Position numbers and translations under genes: made by a program. The notes under the pieces are model-generated. The model was given only the letters and a program-made list of their open reading frames with translations. It made no database searches and was not told the DNA's origin. This document shows, piece by piece, positions 1 to 5,905 of a stretch of 5,905 nt of DNA. Positions within the stretch are counted from its first letter, which is position 1; each line of letters opens with the position of its first letter. Source of the stretch: an uncultured Lachnospiraceae bacterium (GTDB lineage Bacteria; Bacillota; Clostridia; Lachnospirales; Lachnospiraceae); the NCBI GenBank assembly GCA_947174985.1, contig CAMWLB010000197.1:1-5905 (forward strand), written 5' to 3'.

Positions 1-1
1 G

Positions 2-1450
2 TTTGCCGTCATATTTATCTCTCTGCTGGCGGCGACTCTGTTTATCTGCTGGTTTATCAATCATACCTTTCTTCCCCGATACTACGCAGAAAACAGGGAA
101 AAAGCCATACTGGACACCTACAACCTATTGAATGATGCCGCGGCAAATTCCAGATTTACTTCCGAAGCATTTCAGATAGAACTTGAAAAAATATCGGGCA
201 GATACAATATTATGGGTGTGATTCAGGACTCGGGAGGTGTCATTATCGGAACCTTCGGAAATGATATGGAGATGCTGCAGGGATTGCTTTGGGACAGGCT
301 CTATGTGCCGGTGCAGGATCCTCAAATCCTAAGCCAGAGCGACTATTACACCATACAGAGGGTGACAGATTCCAAAACCCGAACCGAATATATGGAGTTG
401 ATTGGCTGGCTGTGCGGCGGACAGGTGGTTTATATACGGACGCCTCTGGAAAATATCAGGGAGAGTGCGGCGATAGCAAACCGTTTTCTGCTCTATGTCG
501 GCATAGCCGGTGTTGTGGTGAGCAGTATTGTCATCTGGCTTGTATCCAGAAAGATAACAGAACCGATTTTAGAACTGGCGCACATATCCGAGCGCATGAC
601 AAGACTTGATTTTGAAGCAAAATATACCGGAAAAGGCAAAAATGAAATTTCAATTTTGGGGGATAATATCAATGCACTGTCTGAAACGCTTTATGAGACC
701 ATAAAGGAATTAAAAACAGCGAACAATGAGCTGCAAAAGGATATAGAAAAGAAAAATCAGACAGATGAAATGCGAAAGGAATTTTTGTCTAATGTTTCCC
801 ATGAACTGAAGACGCCTATTGCACTGATACAGGGCTATGCGGAGGGGCTGAAGGAGGGCATCAACGACGACGCGGAGAGCAGAGCGTTTTATTGTGATGT
901 CATTATGGATGAAGCTGCCAAGATGAATCAGATGGTAAAAAAGCTGATGACATTGAACCAACTGGAATTTGGCTATGATGTAGTAAGCATGGAGCGCTTT
1001 GATATTGTATTGTTGATTCGCAATTATATACATTCTGCAGCGATTCTCACAAAACAGAATGATATCTCTGTGCACATGACATGCGAGGCGCCCCTTTATG
1101 TGTGGGGGGACGAATTTAAGACAGAGGAGGTCTTTGCCAACTACTTTTCCAACGCGGTAAATCATTGTGAGGGTGAAAAAATCATTGAAGTCCGGTTTGC
1201 CCAGACAGGGAATAAGGTCAGAATAGAGGTGTTTAATACCGGGGAAAGGATACCGGAGGAGAGTATGCCCCATCTGTGGGAGAAGTTTTACAAGGTTGAT
1301 AAGGCAAGGACCAGGGCATACGGCGGAAGCGGCGTCGGACTTTCTATCGTGAAGGCAATTATGGAATCCATGAATCAGGGGTATGGTGTGAAAAATGATG
1401 TGGATGGCGTTACCTTCTGGTTTGAATTGGAGACAGTCGGAAAAGAATAG
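2..1450 (+). CDS. Membrane-bound sensor histidine kinase, 5' end missing
   Basis: This is a two-component sensor kinase that autophosphorylates on histidine and passes the phosphate to a response regulator, which is not in the window and is probably encoded just upstream. The reading frame is open from base 2, and its first residues form a hydrophobic helix (about 2-58), so the true start lies outside; a TTG at 128 is not the start. An extracytoplasmic sensor region of about 140 residues follows. A second membrane helix lies at about 485-546, then a HAMP linker and coiled coil to about 760. The HisKA motif SNVSHELKTP has its phosphorylatable His codon at 800-802. The ATP-binding domain shows an N box (NAVNHC, from 1151), a G1 box NTGERIP (from 1235), an F-box-like WEKFYKVDKARTR, and the G2 box GGSGVGLSIVK (from 1322). 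In G1 the usual Asp is Asn, a variant I associate with clostridial VanS/PhoR-like kinases. The stimulus cannot be read from the sequence. The kinase class is very secure; the specific identity is not. Confidence 0.95.
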   Translation, partial: FAVIFISLLAATLFICWFINHTFLPRYYAENREKAILDTYNLLNDAAANSRFTSEAFQIELEKISGRYNIMGVIQDSGGVIIGTFGNDMEMLQGLLWDRLYVPVQDPQILSQSDYYTIQRVTDSKTRTEYMELIGWLCGGQVVYIRTPLENIRESAAIANRFLLYVGIAGVVVSSIVIWLVSRKITEPILELAHISERMTRLDFEAKYTGKGKNEISILGDNINALSETLYETIKELKTANNELQKDIEKKNQTDEMRKEFLSNVSHELKTPIALIQGYAEGLKEGINDDAESRAFYCDVIMDEAAKMNQMVKKLMTLNQLEFGYDVVSMERFDIVLLIRNYIHSAAILTKQNDISVHMTCEAPLYVWGDEFKTEEVFANYFSNAVNHCEGEKIIEVRFAQTGNKVRIEVFNTGERIPEESMPHLWEKFYKVDKARTRAYGGSGVGLSIVKAIMESMNQGYGVKNDVDGVTFWFELETVGKE

Positions 1451-1462
1451 CCGGAAATGATG

Positions 1463-1470
1463 AGGGAGGA
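1463..1470 (+). promoter_or_regulatory. Shine-Dalgarno site that decides the hflX start
   Basis: The purine run AGGGAGGA contains a full GGAGG core (1465-1469) and lies 8 bases before the TTG at 1478, which is near-ideal spacing. The two in-frame ATGs at 1457 and 1460 lie upstream of this site and have only a weak GGA (1453-1455) very close in front of them. The site therefore argues for initiation at TTG 1478. This is a reading of spacing and complementarity, not proof. Confidence 0.6.
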
Positions 1471-1477
1471 TTTGATT

Positions 1478-2770
1478 TTGGAGGGAAATGAAAAGGAAAA
1501 GGTATTGCTTGTGGGCGTCAATACCGGAGGAGAAGATGATTTTGAACAGTCTATGAAGGAACTGGAGAGTCTGGCGGAAGCCTGCAATATGCAGGTGACA
1601 GGTATGATTACGCAGAGTCTTGAGACAGTGAACAAAGCACTGTACATCGGAACGGGAAAGGTGGAGGAGGTTCGTTCCTTTGCAGAGGACTGCGAGGCGG
1701 AACTGGTAATTTTTGAAGATACTTTAAGTCCATCCCAGTTAAAGAATCTGGAGGAGGAGCTAAAGCTTCCCGTTATGGATCGTACCAATCTGATACTGGA
1801 TATTTTTGCGACCAGAGCGAAGTCAAGGGAGGCAAAACTGCAGGTTGAAACGGCAAGGCTGAAATATCTTCTGCCCCGCCTTGTGGGCATGCATGCCGCA
1901 CTGAGCAGGCAGGGCGGCGCAAGCGGCAGTATGAGCAACAGGGGCGCCGGAGAAAAGAAGCTGGAGCTGGACAGAAGAAAAATAGAGCACAGGCTTTCTG
2001 AACTGGAACAGGAACTGAAGGCGGTATCGGGGGAGCGGGAGACGCAGCGCAAAAAGCGGGTGCGCTCCAAAGTGCCGCAGGTGGCGCTTGTCGGATACAC
2101 CAATGCTGGCAAGTCTACCTTGTTGAACGGCATGGTGGATGCTTATATTAAAGATGCAGACAAACGTGTTTTTGAAGAGGATATGTTATTTGCCACACTG
2201 GAAACTGCTGTCCGCAGAATTGACAATGAAAGGAATAAGCCTTTTTTTCTGGCGGATACGGTAGGATTCATCAATAAGCTGCCACATGGACTGGTAAAGG
2301 CATTCCGCTCTACCTTGGAGGAGGTCAGAAATGCGGATTTGCTTTTGCATGTCATTGACTATGCAGACGAAAACTACAAGAAACATATTGAAGTGACAAA
2401 GGAAACGCTGAAAGAACTGGGTGCCGGAGATATTCCGGTTATCTATGTTTACAATAAGGCAGATTTGCGTATGGATGATCTGCCACAGATAAAAGAGAAC
2501 CGGATTTACATGTCAGCCAAAAGAGGTGACGGCATGGAGGCGCTTTTTGATATGATTTTGGGCAATCTGTATGCGGAAAACCGGAAAACGGTTTTTCTGA
2601 TTCCCTACGACAAGGGGCAGATAGTTTCTTATCTGTGCGAAAACACAGAGGTGTTGGAACAAAATTACGAGGAAAACGGCGTCTATCTGGTGGTAGACTG
2701 TCCAAAGGCAGATATGGCAAAATATGAAGCGTATATCGTAGGGCGGGAGAGTGAAAGGACGGAAAGATAA
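1478..2770 (+). CDS. hflX: GTPase HflX (ribosome-associated, ribosome-splitting)
   Basis: HflX is a cytoplasmic GTPase that binds the 50S subunit and splits stalled 70S ribosomes, notably under heat or antibiotic stress (family knowledge). Numbering from TTG 1478 gives 430 residues, close to the usual family size. The N-terminal HflX domain includes GTGKVEE (about 58-64) and the family block with LSPSQLKNLEEEL, MDRTNLILDIFATRA and LQVETARLKYLLPRL. A Gly/Ser-rich loop (RQGGASGS, from about 144) and a charged helical segment lead into the G domain. The G domain shows G1 GYTNAGKST (206-214), G3 DTVGF (260-264), G4 NKAD (326-329) and G5 SAK (346-348). A C-terminal domain of about 70 residues follows. 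All nucleotide-binding motifs are intact. I chose TTG 1478 because of the strong ribosome binding site at 1463-1470; ATG 1457 or 1460 would add 7 or 6 residues (MMREDLI or MREDLI) and cannot be excluded. The gene follows the kinase by 27 bases and its TAA abuts the next ATG. Confidence 0.95.
   Translation: MEGNEKEKVLLVGVNTGGEDDFEQSMKELESLAEACNMQVTGMITQSLETVNKALYIGTGKVEEVRSFAEDCEAELVIFEDTLSPSQLKNLEEELKLPVMDRTNLILDIFATRAKSREAKLQVETARLKYLLPRLVGMHAALSRQGGASGSMSNRGAGEKKLELDRRKIEHRLSELEQELKAVSGERETQRKKRVRSKVPQVALVGYTNAGKSTLLNGMVDAYIKDADKRVFEEDMLFATLETAVRRIDNERNKPFFLADTVGFINKLPHGLVKAFRSTLEEVRNADLLLHVIDYADENYKKHIEVTKETLKELGAGDIPVIYVYNKADLRMDDLPQIKENRIYMSAKRGDGMEALFDMILGNLYAENRKTVFLIPYDKGQIVSYLCENTEVLEQNYEENGVYLVVDCPKADMAKYEAYIVGRESERTER
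2754..2759 (+). promoter_or_regulatory. Ribosome binding site of the DUF2339-like gene, inside the hflX 3' end
   Basis: AAAGGA lies 11 bases before the ATG at 2771, within the last codons of hflX. Because the hflX TAA (2768-2770) directly touches this ATG, ribosomes finishing hflX could reinitiate here. The match is moderate and the spacing slightly long, which fits translational coupling better than strong independent initiation. Confidence 0.45.
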
Positions 2771-5245
2771 ATGGATAACGGAAGAATGGGAGTGGAACGC
2801 AGTATTGAGATGCTGCGCAGCCAGTCGCAGGATGAAAATTATACAAGATATCTGGAAAGTTTATTGTTGCAGCTTCGGCAGGGACGGATAACAGTACCGT
2901 ATGCAGCCGCAGAACTGAACCGAACCTATCCGCTTTATCAGCAGCGTATGGGAATGGTGCAGCAGTATGGACAACAGAGGCAGTATGTGCAGCAGCCGCA
3001 AAATGCGCAGTTGCAATATCCCCAGCCGCAATATACACAGCAGCAGTATGTCCGGTCGCAATATACACAGCCTCAGTACATACAGCCGCAGAGTATGCCG
3101 CCACAGTACGCACAGCAAGCACAGATTATACAGCCACAGTATGCACAGCAAACACAGACTATGCAGCCACAGTATGTACAGCAAGCGCAGACCATGCAGT
3201 TGCCACAGTATATACAGCAGCAACAGGGCATTCAACAGCCTCAGTACATACAACAGCAGGGCATACAACAGTTCCAGTACGCACAGTATCCGCAGAACAT
3301 ACAACAGGCACAATACATACAGCCGCTGCACAATACACAGCAGGCGCAGTATATGCAGCAGGTACCATATACACAGCCGCCAAAGGCAAAGCGGAAAAAC
3401 GTGGAGTTTGCCGTGGGAGCCGGTGTTTTGAGTGTGATAGGTGTCCTTTTTGTATTAATAGCGTTTGTATTGCTTAGCATCAATTATATGAACGGCATGC
3501 TGAAGGGTATGTGCCTGTATGGGATAGCGGTGGCAATTTTGCTCTTCTCAGAACTGTATCTGCAAAAAAAACTGCCAAAATTTGCAATTGGTATCACAGG
3601 GCTCGGTATTTGCTGTCTGTACCTGTCCACCATGATAAACTACCTGTATTTTGCAAACTTTAATGTCTGGATAGCAGCCGGCATTTCTGTTTTGATTTCC
3701 TTGCTGGCAGTATTGCTTGGTAGAAAAAGAGATTCGGGGATTTTAAAAATTATCAGTTTTGTTGGCTGCTATGTTTGTATCTTTCCAATCTGTAGGGTTC
3801 TTTCAGGCGAGCAGGGGAAGACACAGGTAATGCATTTTGGCTTTATAACGGTTATGATATTGTTTATCAACCTGATGACAGTTTTTCTGCCGGTGAAGAA
3901 AAACCGCGTTATAGCAAATATTTCCCATCTGATAGCAAACACGGTATTTACAATCGGGTTTGTAAATCTGATGTGCGGGTATCTGGAAAATCCTTCCTAT
4001 GTACTGTTTTTCCTGATTTCTATTTTATTGGTGCAGGGATTTGTATTCTATCAACTTGAGAAACCCTATTTCGATGTGGAATCGCACAAGGGAAAAACTG
4101 GAAATGTGACGGCTTATACGGTGACGACCAGTCTGATGCTGATGTATTTTGTGGTAGTGTCGCTTCTGTCAGTGAGGGACGGATTTTCCGTTTCGTTCCA
4201 TCTGGCGTCAGGTATCTTTTTGGTGGTATGCGGTATCCTGTTCTTTCTATTTAAAAAGAGCAGTTTAAAATGGATACAGTACTGGCTGTTTTGTCCGACT
4301 GTGCTGCTTATGTATACGATACGGCTTGACGGTGCAGCGATAAGCCTGCATATTGTAAGCGGCAGCTCGCAGTGGTGGAAAATGGGCGTGACACTTGCGG
4401 TCTTTGCTTCTGCTAAAATATTATCCAGAAAAAAGATTCTCAGGGTAAGCGAACTGCTGATTACGATTTTTACAGCGTTGCAGGCAGTGATGGTGTTTAT
4501 AGTTTATGATATACAGCTTCATGTTTCCCTTCTGTATCCGAAAAAGGAAGCGGATTTGACGGCAGGCTTGATTTGTACACTCTGTTTTCTGGGAGCTTTC
4601 CTGCTTTCGCTTGCGGCATTGCATCATTGGAAATCGATATACGAAGAAATCGTTATATGTGTATTTGGGCTATTCATACTGATTTTGTTCCGAAATGAAC
4701 TTACACCGGCTGCGCTGATGTGTGTACTGTTTACCGGTGTGATCCTGTTTAACAGCATAGAATTTTTCAGGGGGAAATATATTAAAATTTTCAATTATAT
4801 TAATTTGGCCTTTATTGTATGTCTGTATCTGGCGGCGGCATTTGCAAAAAATCATGTCTCGTACGGCATTATGCTTGTACTGGGAATTTCCTTTATGGTA
4901 TTGGCGTTCAGGGAACGGTTTGACATGGATTTTAAAATAAAGGAGATTATATTTGCCCTGTTTTTGTGCTATATGGTATTGATTTGGAACATTCCGATTC
5001 CTATTTTAAAGAGCATTGTGCTGATGTTAGTCGCAATAGGCGCTGTGGCAGCAGGATTTGCCATCAGACAAAAGAGATTGCGGATAACCGGTCTTGCTTT
5101 GACACTGGTGGTTTGTGCAAAAGTAGTATTCTATGATTTTGCAGGAGCACAGACAGCGGAAAAAATTATTCTATTCCTGATGGTAGGGCTGATTGCCCTT
5201 GCAATATCGGGCATATATCTTGCATTGGAAAAAAAAATAGTGTAA
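2771..5245 (+). CDS. DUF2339-like polytopic membrane protein with Q/Y-rich N-terminal domain
   Basis: An 824-residue integral membrane protein of unknown function. Residues 1-60 are a soluble, probably helical segment (YLESLLLQLRQGRIT within it). Residues 64-204 are a low-complexity stretch with 61 Gln and 17 Tyr in 141 residues. The basic segment KAKRKN (205-210) precedes the first membrane helix, so by the positive-inside rule the whole head is probably cytoplasmic. From about 213 to the C-terminus I count roughly 22 hydrophobic helices with short loops. The membrane part resembles DUF2339/COG5373 in two places. One is the early helix pairs around E261 (SELYLQKKLPKFAIGITGLG) followed by a run of helices and a short RKRDSG loop. 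The other is the C-terminal pattern RLRITGLAL...CAKVVFYDFAG...LFLMVGLIALAISGIY. The family has no established biochemical role, so I assign none. The ATG abuts the hflX stop codon, implying co-translation. The family call is from pattern memory; a generic multi-helix protein is the alternative. Confidence 0.82.
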   Translation: MDNGRMGVERSIEMLRSQSQDENYTRYLESLLLQLRQGRITVPYAAAELNRTYPLYQQRMGMVQQYGQQRQYVQQPQNAQLQYPQPQYTQQQYVRSQYTQPQYIQPQSMPPQYAQQAQIIQPQYAQQTQTMQPQYVQQAQTMQLPQYIQQQQGIQQPQYIQQQGIQQFQYAQYPQNIQQAQYIQPLHNTQQAQYMQQVPYTQPPKAKRKNVEFAVGAGVLSVIGVLFVLIAFVLLSINYMNGMLKGMCLYGIAVAILLFSELYLQKKLPKFAIGITGLGICCLYLSTMINYLYFANFNVWIAAGISVLISLLAVLLGRKRDSGILKIISFVGCYVCIFPICRVLSGEQGKTQVMHFGFITVMILFINLMTVFLPVKKNRVIANISHLIANTVFTIGFVNLMCGYLENPSYVLFFLISILLVQGFVFYQLEKPYFDVESHKGKTGNVTAYTVTTSLMLMYFVVVSLLSVRDGFSVSFHLASGIFLVVCGILFFLFKKSSLKWIQYWLFCPTVLLMYTIRLDGAAISLHIVSGSSQWWKMGVTLAVFASAKILSRKKILRVSELLITIFTALQAVMVFIVYDIQLHVSLLYPKKEADLTAGLICTLCFLGAFLLSLAALHHWKSIYEEIVICVFGLFILILFRNELTPAALMCVLFTGVILFNSIEFFRGKYIKIFNYINLAFIVCLYLAAAFAKNHVSYGIMLVLGISFMVLAFRERFDMDFKIKEIIFALFLCYMVLIWNIPIPILKSIVLMLVAIGAVAAGFAIRQKRLRITGLALTLVVCAKVVFYDFAGAQTAEKIILFLMVGLIALAISGIYLALEKKIV
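3098..3373 (+). repeat. Tandem array of eight 33/36-base units encoding Q/Y-rich 11-12-mers
   Basis: Eight in-frame units follow one another exactly, with lengths 33, 33, 33, 36, 33, 36, 36 and 36 bases. The peptides run PPQYAQQAQII, QPQYAQQTQTM, QPQYVQQAQTM, QLPQYIQQQQGI, QQPQYIQQQGI, QQFQYAQYPQNI, QQAQYIQPLHNT and QQAQYMQQVPYT. A loose consensus is Q-x-x-Q-Y-[AIVM]-Q, followed by a variable tail ending in I, M or T. Units two and three (3131-3163 and 3164-3196) match at 29 of 33 bases, and units one and two at 28 of 33; later units are more diverged. Length changes are multiples of three, so the frame is kept. Upstream (about 2960-3097) the same residues recur with a shorter, irregular spacing. 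The array lies wholly within the coding sequence of the membrane protein. Confidence 0.85.
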
Positions 5246-5311
5246 TCTATAGGTAGTGAGATTTTATAAGCTAGAATATGTGCGCAGCACAATGCGCAGA
5301 TGGGAGTAAAA
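5246..5311 (+). other. 66-base intergenic gap with a paired TGCGCA motif
   Basis: This is the longest non-coding stretch in the window. It contains no terminator-like stem with a T run. The palindromic hexamer TGCGCA occurs twice, at 5281-5286 and 5293-5298, separated by six bases, so it could form a short hairpin or a two-site operator just before the ribosome binding site of the next gene. A/T-rich sequence precedes it (TATAAG at 5265-5270), but I could not pair it with a convincing -35 box. The regulatory role is a weak inference. Confidence 0.3.
5302..5306 (+). promoter_or_regulatory. Ribosome binding site of the lipoprotein gene
   Basis: GGGAG ends five bases before the ATG at 5312. It overlaps an in-frame upstream ATG at 5300 that has no good site of its own, so 5312 is the better start. 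Starting at 5312 also places the basic MKK directly at the signal peptide's N-terminus. Confidence 0.6.
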
Positions 5312-5905
5312 ATGAAAAAGTGGGAAATAAGCTGTGGAATAGCAGCATTATGTCTGATAGTGTTTACAGGATGCGGCGCGACGCTGCCGCCGATGACGGA
5401 TGCGCAGCAGGATGCAATCGCAGAATACGCGGCGGCGCTTGTAATGCGTCATACAAGGGATTATAGCAGCAGGCTGGTAGACTTATCTTTATATGAAGAA
5501 AAAGAGCCGGAAAAAATAGAGGAGCCTGAATCCGGAGGTATGGATGCGACAGCGGATACACCGGTGATTGATAACAGCGATAGCAATAATATAGATGAAA
5601 CAGTTTACCAGTCCATCGATGCATTGCTTGTGCCGGATGGTGTTGTGATAACCTATATGGGCAGCCAGATTTTGGATTCTTATCCGGAAAATGAAGAAGA
5701 TGACGATTTATTTTTTGCATTGGATGCTTCAACGGGGAAAAAACTATTGGTGCTTCGTTTCTCCCTGCAGAATACGACAGGAGAGGAAAAGAATTTGGAT
5801 ATCTTTTCTGTTGCGCCCAGATGTGTGGTTAAGATAAATGACACAGAGAGAACCCACGTGATCTCGACAATGCTTTTGGATGATCTTAGTACTTATATCT
5901 GTCTA
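5312..5905 (+). CDS. Putative lipoprotein, 3' end beyond the window
   Basis: The frame is open from ATG 5312 to the last base, giving 198 visible codons. It begins with a lipoprotein signal peptide: MKK, a hydrophobic stretch, then the lipobox VFTGC with the lipidated Cys at residue 21, so the mature protein should be anchored to the outer face of the membrane. After a short linker, AEYAAALVMRHTRDYSSRLVD (37-57, here written in parts: AEYAAALVM then RHTRDYSSRLVD) is a likely helix. Residues 62-96 are acidic and low in hydrophobics, probably a flexible linker. From about 99 on, alternating hydrophobic residues suggest a beta-rich domain; KKLLVLRFSLQN (143-154) followed by TTGEEKNLDIF resembles the strand-turn-strand of DUF4352-type immunoglobulin-like domains found in many Gram-positive lipoproteins. 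That resemblance is tentative and no catalytic motif is seen. It follows the membrane-protein gene by 66 bases and may share its transcript. Confidence 0.8.
   Translation, partial: MKKWEISCGIAALCLIVFTGCGATLPPMTDAQQDAIAEYAAALVMRHTRDYSSRLVDLSLYEEKEPEKIEEPESGGMDATADTPVIDNSDSNNIDETVYQSIDALLVPDGVVITYMGSQILDSYPENEEDDDLFFALDASTGKKLLVLRFSLQNTTGEEKNLDIFSVAPRCVVKINDTERTHVISTMLLDDLSTYICL

Noticed and set aside
128..130. TTG as start of the histidine kinase
   Set aside because: The frame continues open upstream to the window edge and encodes the expected first membrane helix, so the start must lie outside.
710..1273. 187-codon minus-strand frame opposite the kinase catalytic region
   Set aside because: It is antisense to clear HisKA and ATP-binding motifs and its product, rich in His, Cys and Leu, resembles no family I know.
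1375..2133. Long open frame of 252 codons on the minus strand opposite hflX
   Set aside because: It lies wholly antisense to the kinase end and the well-conserved HflX coding sequence, has a Ser/Phe-rich composition typical of a shadow frame, and shows no recognisable domain.
2439..3122. 227-codon minus-strand frame across the hflX end and the Q-rich segment
   Set aside because: The CAG/CAA/TAT-rich repeats lack stops on the reverse strand, giving Ala/Val/Thr/Tyr-rich shadow translation; no ribosome binding site or domain supports it.
2861..3331. 156-codon minus-strand Leu/Tyr-rich frame opposite the repeat array
   Set aside because: Although it looks hydrophobic, this follows from reading CTG/TTG/TAT complements of the Gln codons; it is a by-product of the repeats.
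3098..3373. Possible CRISPR array
   Set aside because: Units are contiguous with no unique spacers, lengths keep the reading frame, and the sequence codes for a regular peptide pattern.
2967..3431. 154-codon plus-strand frame overlapping the Q/Y-rich segment in another frame
   Set aside because: It is a Ser/Arg/His-rich out-of-frame reading of the same repeats and has no separate start signal.
5225..5277. Possible sigma-A promoter before the lipoprotein gene
   Set aside because: TTGGAA at 5225-5230 with TATAGG at 5248-5253 has correct 17-base spacing but poor -10 agreement, and the better A/T boxes TATAAG and TAGAAT have no fitting -35. Not strong enough to annotate.
5278..5466. 62-codon plus-strand frame starting at ATG 5278
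   Set aside because: It overlaps the lipoprotein start in a different frame; the lipobox, basic N-terminus and 198-codon open frame from 5312 are far better supported.

Overview
This 5.9 kb window looks like a chromosomal segment of a low-to-moderate GC Gram-positive bacterium of the class Clostridia, most likely Lachnospiraceae or a close relative. The evidence is the style of the sensor kinase, the purine-rich Shine-Dalgarno sites (including a probable TTG start), the Gly-Cys lipobox lipoprotein and the kind of DUF2339-like membrane protein present. All recognisable genes are on the + strand and tightly spaced. I see no RNA gene, insertion sequence, CRISPR array or convincing intrinsic terminator.

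Layout: (1) bases 2-1450 hold most of a membrane-bound sensor histidine kinase whose 5' end, and probably its response regulator, lie upstream of the window. (2) 27 bases later comes a complete hflX, a ribosome-associated GTPase (1478-2770, with alternative starts at 1457/1460). (3) Directly abutting its stop codon is an 824-residue polytopic membrane protein (2771-5245). Its membrane part resembles DUF2339/COG5373, and its N-terminus carries a 141-residue glutamine/tyrosine-rich low-complexity segment. (4) After a 66-base gap, an acidic lipoprotein begins at 5312 and runs off the window end, leaving 198 codons visible.

The spacing (27, 0 and 66 bases, no terminator seen) suggests one transcription unit. 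HflX rescues stalled ribosomes in the cytoplasm, while the kinase, the DUF2339-like protein and the lipoprotein all belong to the envelope. A shared stress theme is possible but is only inference from proximity. The most unusual element is the Q/Y-rich head of the membrane protein. Its second half is a regular array of eight 33- or 36-base units in which nearly every tyrosine follows a glutamine. I did not find a clear undescribed defence or mobile system here.
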